This document shows, one piece after another, positions 36,500 to 45,788 of a DNA stretch of 64,000 bases. Each line of letters starts with the position of its first letter. Positions within the stretch are counted from its first letter, which is position 1. Position numbers and translations under genes: made by a program. Below the pieces are notes generated by a model. It did not search any database and was not told the DNA's origin. It was given only the letters and a program-made list of their open reading frames with translations. This stretch comes from CAVUWL01 sp963700105 (lineage in GTDB: Bacteria > Actinomycetota > Thermoleophilia > Solirubrobacterales > 70-9). The DNA lies in the NCBI GenBank assembly GCA_963700105.1, contig CAVOWL010000004.1, forward strand, positions 868,001 to 932,000. The letters run 5' to 3'.

Positions 36500-37132
36500 C
36501 TAGCCCCCGAGCGCGTGATCGATAAACGGGCCGAGCAGCTTGCCGGCGGCGGCGGCGGTTTGCTCCGGCGGACCGCTGGGCGCGGTTATGTAGCTAATCG
36601 CGAGCCTGACCAGCGATTCGGCCAGTAGTCGGGCATCTGGCTCAGAGGCCTGCGGCCAGCCTTCCTCGATCACCGAGGCGAGGCGGGCTGTCGCCCAGGC
36701 GACCACCGGCAGCCCCTGGGTCGTGACGAGGGGGAGCATTCCGCCGGTGCCATCGTCGCTTAATAACAAGCGGATCAGCGGGTCCTCTCCGGCGGTACGC
36801 AAGAAGAGCTCGAGGGCAGCGCCAACCGCGGCGCGACCGTCACCGAGATGTTCGTGAACCGCCGCCTCCACCGCGTCAAGGAAGCGCTCGCCTTCGTGAA
36901 TGACGAAGGCCTGGCCGAACTCCTCGCGGTTGCCGAACTCCTTATAGAGCGTTTGACGGCTGACGCCGGCGGCGCTCGCGATCTCCGACATCGTGATCTG
37001 AGCCCAGGGCCGCTGCTCGAGCTGATCGCGCGCCGCCCCGAAGAAGGTGTCGCGCAAAAGCTGGCGGGCAGCCTCGGGATAGGGGGTGCGGGATGCGGCC
37101 ATCGACCGCATCGTGGCATTGGGCGCGGTCAC
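36500..37132 (-). CDS. TetR-family regulator of the alkane operon (AlkX/AlkU-like)
   Basis: A 210-aa protein. HTH: ITMSEIASAAGVSRQTLYKEFGNREEF (residues 46-72), a strong TetR signature; the rest is a helical ligand domain. It overlaps the rubredoxin gene as GTGA. In Rhodococcus, Gordonia and Mycobacterium a TetR gene closes the alkB-rubA-rubB operon and represses it, so the same job is inferred here. A candidate operator lies upstream of alkB (38581-38607). Confidence 0.87.
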   Translation of the reverse strand: MTAPNATMRSMAASRTPYPEAARQLLRDTFFGAARDQLEQRPWAQITMSEIASAAGVSRQTLYKEFGNREEFGQAFVIHEGERFLDAVEAAVHEHLGDGRAAVGAALELFLRTAGEDPLIRLLLSDDGTGGMLPLVTTQGLPVVAWATARLASVIEEGWPQASEPDARLLAESLVRLAISYITAPSGPPEQTAAAAGKLLGPFIDHALGG

Positions 37133-37293
37133 TGCTCGGGCTCGAAATCAACTTTGTCGCGCACCCCGCAGTCGGGGCAGGCCCACTGATCCGGGACCTC
37201 GCTCCACGGGGTGCCGGGCGGAAATCCCTCGCGTGGGTTACCCGCCTGCTCGTCATAGACGTAGCCACAAACCGGACAGCGCCAGGCGCTCAT
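37129..37293 (-). CDS. rubA: Rubredoxin
   Basis: 54 aa from the ATG at 37293, six bases after a G-rich ribosome site; a TTG at 37311 is unlikely. Two Cys pairs bind one iron: WRCPVCGYVYDEQAG and WACPDCGVRDKVDF. This is the electron carrier from rubredoxin reductase to AlkB; the sequence is AlkG2-like, the type usually active with alkane hydroxylases. Only one rubredoxin is present and no reductase gene is nearby. Confidence 0.93.
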   Translation of the reverse strand: MSAWRCPVCGYVYDEQAGNPREGFPPGTPWSEVPDQWACPDCGVRDKVDFEPEQ

Positions 37294-37341
37294 TGGCACC
37301 CCCCCGAACAATCGGTCAAGGCAAACTCGGCTGGCATGGCC

Positions 37342-38538
37342 TCAGTGTGCGGTCTGGTAGCGAACCAGCACCCGACGGCGAGCCCGAGGCTGGATGTTGG
37401 CGCGGGTGACATCGCCCTCGTAGTGCTCCAGAAGGCGCGGATCCATCACTCGCCGCCAAAGCGGTGGAAACATCGCCAAGACGATCATCCCGGCATAGCC
37501 AGTGGGAAGCTGCGGCGCTTCTTCGACGTGGCGCAGGGCCTGGTAGCGACGGGTTGGATTGGCGTGGTGATCACTGTGGCGCTGCAGGTGGTAGAGCAGC
37601 ACGTTGGAGGCGACGTTGTTGCTGTTCCAACTGTGGCCCGGCCGGGTTCGCTCATAGCGCCCGTCCTCGCGCTTTTGACGCAAGAGACCGTAATGCTCGA
37701 GGTAGTTGACCACCTCCAAGAGGCAGAAACCAAGCACCGCCTGCAGGAGCAGGTAGGGCAAGACCACCAGACCAAAGACCGCCGCGAGCACGGCAAAGAG
37801 GGCCACGGTCATCGCCCAGGCGCCGAGGATGTCGTTGCGCGGCGTCCAGGCAGAGTGACCGCCGCGGGCGAGGCGCTCGCGCTCCAACCCCCAGCTGGAG
37901 CGCAGGCTACCGATGACCGTGCGCGGCAAGAAGCTCCAAAAGCTCTCTCCGAGTCGGGAGCTGGCTGGATCCTCGGGGGTGGCGACGCGGACGTGATGGC
38001 CGCGGTTATGCTCGATGAAGAAGTGGCCGTAACCGGTTTGGGCAAGTGAGACGCGGCTGAGCCAGCGCTCGAGGCTTGCTCGCTTGTGTCCGAGCTCATG
38101 AGCGGTGTTGATAGCGATCCCCCCGACCACCCCCATCGTCACCGCCAGCCCGATGCTGTCGAGGGTCGATAGGCCGCCATTTGACCATAGCCAGCAGGCA
38201 AAGATCAGGCCCGCATACTGGACCGGAATGAAGAGGTATGTGCACCAACGGTAGTAGCGATCCTGCTCGAGCCATTTGAGCACGCTGTCGGGAGGATTGC
38301 TCGCATCAAGCCCGATCGCTATGTCAAGCAGCGGAAAAACCCCGAAGACGAGCAAAGGGCCAAAGAACCAAAAGCCTCCCCAGCCGCTCGCCTTCACAGC
38401 GCCCCAGGCAATGAACGGAGCCAGCGGCACGATCAGTCCAAGCAGCCATGCGTAGCGCTTGGGATCACGCCAGGTGGCTGGTGTCAGCTCGAGCGGCTCG
38501 GGGTGCGGGTGGGAACGGGCACCAGCGACAGCCTCCAT
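37342..38538 (-). CDS. alkB: Alkane 1-monooxygenase
   Basis: A 398-aa membrane di-iron hydroxylase oxidising terminal CH3 groups of n-alkanes. All conserved His boxes are present: HELGHK (147-152), EHNRGHH (176-182), LQRHSDHH (318-325), and NYLEHYGL (278-285). Six hydrophobic spans can be seen. AGGAGG lies eight bases before the ATG. First gene of the operon alkB-rubA-tetR-methyltransferase. Its product, a fatty alcohol, would after oxidation feed the acyl-CoA ligase and beta-oxidation genes at 2-11 kb. Confidence 0.95.
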   Translation of the reverse strand: MEAVAGARSHPHPEPLELTPATWRDPKRYAWLLGLIVPLAPFIAWGAVKASGWGGFWFFGPLLVFGVFPLLDIAIGLDASNPPDSVLKWLEQDRYYRWCTYLFIPVQYAGLIFACWLWSNGGLSTLDSIGLAVTMGVVGGIAINTAHELGHKRASLERWLSRVSLAQTGYGHFFIEHNRGHHVRVATPEDPASSRLGESFWSFLPRTVIGSLRSSWGLERERLARGGHSAWTPRNDILGAWAMTVALFAVLAAVFGLVVLPYLLLQAVLGFCLLEVVNYLEHYGLLRQKREDGRYERTRPGHSWNSNNVASNVLLYHLQRHSDHHANPTRRYQALRHVEEAPQLPTGYAGMIVLAMFPPLWRRVMDPRLLEHYEGDVTRANIQPRARRRVLVRYQTAH

Positions 38539-38580
38539 CTCGGCATCCTCCTTGTCAAATCGGGTCCCTACGTGTCTGCT

Positions 38581-38607
38581 GTTGACAAGTTAGCAGATTC
38601 TGTAAAC
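38581..38607. promoter_or_regulatory. Candidate TetR operator upstream of alkB
   Basis: GTTGACA (38581-38587) and TGTAAAC (38601-38607) form an inverted repeat with one mismatch and a 13-base spacer, 43-69 bases upstream of the alkB start. Size and place suit the TetR regulator encoded in the operon. Confidence 0.45.
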
Positions 38608-38759
38608 CATGGCGACAGCTGATGGCGTCGTGTCTAGGGCCCGACATCGACTGGCGATCGGAGGGCCCCCTTTGCGTAGCCTGCTTGCTCGGTTGACCAC
38701 CAGCCCCTGCTCGCGCTAGCCTTAGGTCCCTGGGTTTCCGAAGCGGGATGGAGTCAGGA

Positions 38760-40427
38760 ATGAACAAAACGCGGCGCGCCAGATTCGCAGTGGCTGCCTT
38801 GGTTTCGGCCGCGATCGCCCCACTGGCGGGCGCCGCGGGCGCCTCTGCCGCAAATGCGCCCTCGATCGAAAGTGAGTCGGTTTCACAGCTCACCTCCAGC
38901 GACGCCACCCTCGAAGCGAACATCAACCCCCAGGAAGCCACGCCGGGCGCGGTGTATCAGTTCCAACTCGTCCAGGAACCGGACGAATACGCCACAGAAA
39001 TCCTCTGCCCGCCCCACTCGAGCGGGTTTAGCGTCTGCGTCGGTACTCACTCCGCGAGCGCCTTGCCGATCGGTCTCATCATGCACGGCTCAGGTGGCGT
39101 CTCCGTCAGCCTCGATCTCAGCAGCGCAGGCGTATCCCTGCAGCCCGAAACGACCTACCACTACCGGGTGCTCGCCGCACACCGGATCATGACCGAAGAC
39201 ACGCTGGAATGGGAAGAACCTCCGACCAACGGCGCCGATCAGAGCTTCACGACGCCGCCTGCGGGCGCCGGGCCGCCGAGCGAAGTTGTGGTCGAGCCGG
39301 CGGAACCCGGCACCGACGGTTTCAAAATGGAGGGCAAACTCAACCCGAATAACCTGCCCACCAGCTACTACTTCATGTACAGGGAGGCCAGCGCAGTCGA
39401 ATGTGAAGACCTGGAAGGGTGCGGGATGCGAACCGCAGAAGGAGGCACCCTAAACGGCGACGTCCAGCAGGAAGTTTCGCCCAGTGAAGCGACCGATCTA
39501 ATCCCCGGAGAAACCTACGTCTACTGGCTGATCGCCAAAAACGCCGGCGGCACCGTGAGGGGGAGAAACACTCTCGAATTCACGGGCCGCAACTCCTACC
39601 GGCCCTCGATTGCCTCCGAGTCGGCCTCGGGGATTACCGAACACGACGCCACGCTGGAAGCCCAGATCGATCCAGACGGTGCGAAAACAACCTATGAGTT
39701 CTACCTCGAAGCGCCATCGTGTCAAACCTATGGACCCGGTCACTGCGAAGCCGGAGGGGGGGTCCCAATCGCCGCCGGGTCAGTCCCGGAAGGAACGGGC
39801 CCTCAAAGGGTCAGCGTGGATGTGCAGGGCGCCTGGGGCACCCTATCGGCGGCCACGGCCTACGGCTACCGGGTGGTTGCCACCAATTCGGTCGGGGAAA
39901 CCCTCGGTCAGGAGAAGGTCTTTACGACCCCTCCAGCGATGGCACCGATGATCGAAAGCGAGTCGATATCGCACCTGAGCGCCAGCGACGCGACGCTCGA
40001 AGCCCAGATCAACACCGAGGGGCTCCAGACGAGCTATCAGTTCCGGTTGGAATCGGGTTGCCTGCCGCCCCTCGCCTGCCTGGCGATCGCGGTGCACCCG
40101 CTGCCAAGCGGCGAGCTGCTTGGCTCCTTCCTCGCTCAGAATGTCAGCATCGACCTAAACAGCGCCGGCGTCACCCTGCATCCCGGAATCAGGTACCGCT
40201 ATAGCGTCGAAGCGACCAATGGGGCCGGCACGACCCAAGGCGCCGGTCATACCTTCACCGCACCGCCGGTAGCGCCGAGCGTATTTACACCCCCCAATAC
40301 CGGAGGTTCACCGCCGCGGCTCGGGGGAGCGCCGCCGACTGGGCTCTCGCAGCAAAAGAGGCGCCATCGCCGCAGGCACAGGCGGCGCCACCACGCCAGC
40401 CCAAATCGTTCAAGCCGCCCGGGCTAG
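38760..40427 (+). CDS. Exported multi-repeat (fibronectin III-like) protein
   Basis: 555 aa from the ATG at 38760 (GGAG six bases upstream). Signal peptide ARFAVAALVSAAIAPLAGAA. Three clear repeats and one diverged repeat of about 110 residues begin with S-I-x-S-E-S-x-S...DATLEA-x-I-N/D-P and contain YxFxL and TxYxYRVxAxNxxG, a fibronectin III-like fold. The tail is proline-rich and then very basic (KRRHRRRHRRRHH). Probably cell-surface or matrix associated through the basic tail. No function is recognised. Confidence 0.7.
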   Translation: MNKTRRARFAVAALVSAAIAPLAGAAGASAANAPSIESESVSQLTSSDATLEANINPQEATPGAVYQFQLVQEPDEYATEILCPPHSSGFSVCVGTHSASALPIGLIMHGSGGVSVSLDLSSAGVSLQPETTYHYRVLAAHRIMTEDTLEWEEPPTNGADQSFTTPPAGAGPPSEVVVEPAEPGTDGFKMEGKLNPNNLPTSYYFMYREASAVECEDLEGCGMRTAEGGTLNGDVQQEVSPSEATDLIPGETYVYWLIAKNAGGTVRGRNTLEFTGRNSYRPSIASESASGITEHDATLEAQIDPDGAKTTYEFYLEAPSCQTYGPGHCEAGGGVPIAAGSVPEGTGPQRVSVDVQGAWGTLSAATAYGYRVVATNSVGETLGQEKVFTTPPAMAPMIESESISHLSASDATLEAQINTEGLQTSYQFRLESGCLPPLACLAIAVHPLPSGELLGSFLAQNVSIDLNSAGVTLHPGIRYRYSVEATNGAGTTQGAGHTFTAPPVAPSVFTPPNTGGSPPRLGGAPPTGLSQQKRRHRRRHRRRHHASPNRSSRPG

Positions 40428-40566
40428 CCGCCCCAAACCTCGATAGCGATTTAGCAATCCCCAGGGTCGATGGGGGGGCTGCCTCGGCTGAAAACAAGCG
40501 GTGAGCTGGGCCAACCCCGCCCGGAATTCGGCGCCCAATTAGGAGCAGGGACTAGGCTGCCTCTCT

Positions 40567-40722
40567 ATGGCAACTAAATCATTGAAGGAGTGCCCGGTCT
40601 GCCAAGAGCAGACGCCACATGCCAGCATTGACGCCGATCACCGCGTTGGCGAGGACACCTTTGGGCCGACGATCCTCGGCTGGGTCTGCTCAAAATGCGG
40701 TACCCGCAGCAGGGTTGCCTAG
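40567..40722 (+). CDS. Small zinc-ribbon protein
   Basis: A 51-aa frame, MATKSLKECPVCQEQTPHAS, with a second pair WVCSKCGTRS: CxxC-x28-CxxC, a rubredoxin-like zinc ribbon. AT-rich first codons and a clear ATG support a real short gene. No other domain; function unknown. It lies just ahead of secG. Confidence 0.55.
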   Translation: MATKSLKECPVCQEQTPHASIDADHRVGEDTFGPTILGWVCSKCGTRSRVA

Positions 40723-40870
40723 GGCCGTTCTCAGCTGAAATCCAAACGGCCCAAGTGCTGGGCCATAGCCCGCATCCCGGCCGCCGGCCGGCATTTCGTG
40801 GCAGCGGGCTGAGCCCGCCGGACCGAGGTTGGCACGGCCATCGGGGCGCTGGGGCGCTACCATTTCGCCC

Positions 40871-41098
40871 GTGTACACCTTCTTCGGGGTCCTGCAGGTG
40901 ATCATCTCGGTCGTCCTCATCTTCTTGGTGCTGTTGCACTCAGGAAAAGACGCGGGCCTCTCGGGCGCCTTCGGCATCGGCGGCGGTGGCAGCGCCTTCG
41001 GCGGCGGCTCGATGGTCGAGCGCAACCTCGATCGCGCCACCGTCTTCTTCGCCATCCTCTTTGTTCTCAACACCTTCCTGCTGCTGAAGATCAGCTGA
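40871..41098 (+). CDS. secG: Preprotein translocase subunit SecG
   Basis: 75 aa from GTG 40871 (VYTFFGVLQVIISVVLIFLV); upstream codons in frame do not look like protein. Two membrane spans flank the conserved loop LLHSGKDAGLSGAFGIGGGG; the end is ATVFFAILFVLNTFLLLKIS. It assists SecYE-mediated export. In actinobacteria secG often follows glycolytic genes; here it is isolated, convergent with ccmF. Confidence 0.87.
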   Translation: MYTFFGVLQVIISVVLIFLVLLHSGKDAGLSGAFGIGGGGSAFGGGSMVERNLDRATVFFAILFVLNTFLLLKIS

Positions 41099-41111
41099 GG
41101 GAGTAATCCGC

Positions 41112-43512
<2,401 letters not shown>

Positions 43513-43523
<11 letters not shown>

Positions 43524-43914
43524 TCTTCGTCGTGTACTTCGACGGGCACTTGGTGACCAGCGTGTTGCGCTGCCCGACGAAGGTGCCGTGCTTCACTTCA
43601 CCGCTGAGGACGATCTGGCGCCCGCCGCGGAAGGGGTCGGGGATCGTGCCGCTGTAGGTAACCGGAATCCCCGTCCTTTCGCCTTCCTTATCGGCGACCC
43701 GAAAGCGCAGGTTATCGCCGTTTTGTTGGACCGAGCCCGGAATCACCGTGCCGGTCATGTCATAGCTGGTGCCGGGCGCGGCGCTCAGCAGCTGGGTCGG
43801 GTCCTTGGCCTCCGTTGAGGCCGTGAATGAGGTATAGATCAGCGCCACGGAGAGCAGCACGGCGGTGCTGAGCGCGACCACGAGACGGATCTTCCTCTTG
43901 CGCTGAGGATCCAC
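43513..43914 (-). CDS. ccmE: Haem chaperone CcmE, CXXXY type
   Basis: 133 aa: an N-terminal membrane anchor (LVVALSTAVLLSVALIYTSF) and an OB-fold domain (YDMTGTVIPGSV, LRFRVADKEG, VTYSGTIPDPFRGG, VVLSGEV-like). The haem-binding residue is Cys123 in CPSKY (Tyr127): CXXXY replaces the usual HXXXY. This variant is known from Desulfovibrio and some archaea and actinobacteria, where it goes with an altered CcmF/CcmH set. Operon with ccmF. Confidence 0.9.
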
Positions 43915-43978
43915 GGCCGTGCATTATCGCAAGCTTGGCCGCCGGTGTATCCGTCGGCGTTCTGGCAGAATCGCGGCG

Positions 43979-44695
43979 ATGCCGGCGCCAGGCCCAGATC
44001 ACCCGGTCCTGCTGATCACCGGGGCAAGTAGCGGCATCGGCGCGGCGACGGCCCGTGCCGCTGCGGGGAGCCATCGGCTGGTGCTGGCGGGAAGACGAAT
44101 CGAGCCGCTGCAAGCGCTGGCCGCCGAGCTGGGTGGTGAGCGCCGCGCCCTTCCGATCAGCTGCGACGTCACCGAGTGGGATCAGGTGCAGGCGCTGAGC
44201 GCGGCCGCCCTGGACGGTTTCGGGCGAATCGACCGCGTCTTTGCAAACGCCGGCTTCGGTGCCTCGCGGGGATTTTTGGAGGAGTCGGTGGAGCACTGGC
44301 GGGCGATGGTGCTGACCAATGTCTACGGCGTCGCGCTGACGATTCGCGCCACGCTTCCCCACCTACTGGAGCGCGGCGATGGACATTTCGTGATCACCAG
44401 CTCGGTGGCGGGTCGGCGCGCACTGCCCGGCTCTCTTTACTCAGCCACCAAGTGGGCGGCGACGGCGATCGGGGAGTCGCTGCGGGCCGAGCTGCGCCAG
44501 ATTCATGAAAATCACTCGATCCGGGTCACCCTGATCGAGCCCGGCATGGTCGACACCCCGTTCTTTGACAAGAGCCCTGGTGAGTGGGCGCTGCGAGACG
44601 ACGACATAGCCGCCGCGGTGATCTTCGCGCTCGATCAGCGCCAGGGAGTCGACGTCAACGAGATCCTGATCCGCCCCACCCATCAGCCGGGCTGA
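43979..44695 (+). CDS. Short-chain dehydrogenase/reductase
   Basis: 238 aa from the ATG at 43979. Classical SDR: TGASSGIGAATA, NAGFG, SSVAG and YSATKWA (Tyr and Lys catalytic), IEPGMVDTPFF. LAGRR after beta-2 suggests NADP(H). Starts 64 bases from the divergent ccmE and ends 3 bases before the convergent GT2 gene. Substrate unknown. Confidence 0.87.
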   Translation: MPAPGPDHPVLLITGASSGIGAATARAAAGSHRLVLAGRRIEPLQALAAELGGERRALPISCDVTEWDQVQALSAAALDGFGRIDRVFANAGFGASRGFLEESVEHWRAMVLTNVYGVALTIRATLPHLLERGDGHFVITSSVAGRRALPGSLYSATKWAATAIGESLRAELRQIHENHSIRVTLIEPGMVDTPFFDKSPGEWALRDDDIAAAVIFALDQRQGVDVNEILIRPTHQPG

Positions 44696-44698
44696 GGC

Positions 44699-45727
44699 TC
44701 ACCGGTCACCGAGCAGGCGCAGGGCAACTCGCCAGTAGGTCCGCATCACAAAGCGAGCGGCCGGGGAGCGGGCCGCCCCGCCGATGAAGGGCGAGTCGAG
44801 ATCGGCGCTCAAAAAGGATGCAAAACGCGCCGCGCTTACGGTCGCAGCCCCCTGTACCTCGCGGCGCTCAGCGTGCAGGCGCGGCGCCCAGCGAATCACG
44901 TCAGCCATCGCCGCCAGCTTCTGCCTCCCCCAGCCTCCGCTGATCGATACGCCGATAAGGGCAAGCTCGGTGGCGAGCAGCGCCGGGGCCAACACCACCA
45001 GCAGCCTGCTCGGGTAGACGCGGATCAAAAAGGCCCATCGGTTTCGCTCCAGCCAGCGCCACTTCAGTGGGCTGGAGTCAAACTGGTAGTCGTGGTTGAC
45101 GACGGCCGCCGGCTCGATGCCCAGCGTCGCGCCGCGCCCCCGCAGCCGCAGCGAGAGGTCAACGTCCTCGTGGTAGAGGAAGAAATCCTCGGCAAAACCG
45201 CCAACCTCCTCCCAGCTCGAGCGTGGAATCGCCAGGGCAGCGCCGGAGAGAGCGCTCACCTCGGCGGCGGGGGGCGCCTCCCCCAGCGCTCGCCCGTGGC
45301 GCCCGGCCCAAACGATCCCGGTGAAGTGGACCGGGTTGCCGGCGGAGTTGATCCGGGCACCGTCGCGATCGGCGACCAGTGCCTGCCAGGCGGCCCAGCC
45401 CCGCCCCTGCAGCCAGGGGCGGCGGATCGCCTCGCCAAATCCGGGCTGGGGCGCCGCGTCGGGGTTGAGGAACAAAAGCAGCTCCCCCCGCGCCTGCGCG
45501 GCGCCCCGGTTGGCGGCCGCCGCGAAGCCGAGGTTCTCAGCGCTTGCGATAAGCCGCGCCGCCGGGGCCAGAGCGGCGAGGACCTCGGCGATCCGGTCGT
45601 GGGAACCGTTGTCGACGACGATCAGCTCATCGCCCGGCTCGAGCTCAGCCGTGAGCGAGGGCAGCGTTCGCTGCAGCTCGGAGGCGCTGTTCCAGGCAAC
45701 GATTACTACCGAGAGGGTTGGTGGCAC
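44699..45727 (-). CDS. Family 2 glycosyltransferase
   Basis: A 342-aa GT-A enzyme of the rhamnosyltransferase-like type: VVIVAWNSASELQRTL, ELIVVDNGSHD, NLGFAAAANRG, the metal-binding FLNPDA (NPD in place of DxD), and FFLYHEDVDLSLRLRGRG with the catalytic ED. A hydrophobic segment near 235-255 may hold it at the membrane. It may act on cell-wall glycans; the sugar cannot be told. Confidence 0.87.
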   Translation of the reverse strand: MPPTLSVVIVAWNSASELQRTLPSLTAELEPGDELIVVDNGSHDRIAEVLAALAPAARLIASAENLGFAAAANRGAAQARGELLLFLNPDAAPQPGFGEAIRRPWLQGRGWAAWQALVADRDGARINSAGNPVHFTGIVWAGRHGRALGEAPPAAEVSALSGAALAIPRSSWEEVGGFAEDFFLYHEDVDLSLRLRGRGATLGIEPAAVVNHDYQFDSSPLKWRWLERNRWAFLIRVYPSRLLVVLAPALLATELALIGVSISGGWGRQKLAAMADVIRWAPRLHAERREVQGAATVSAARFASFLSADLDSPFIGGAARSPAARFVMRTYWRVALRLLGDR

Positions 45728-45788
45728 CGGGTCAAGAGGCTAATGACCTCCCGACCCGGCTCTCCGGGTGGAACCTGGCGGCGGCGAC

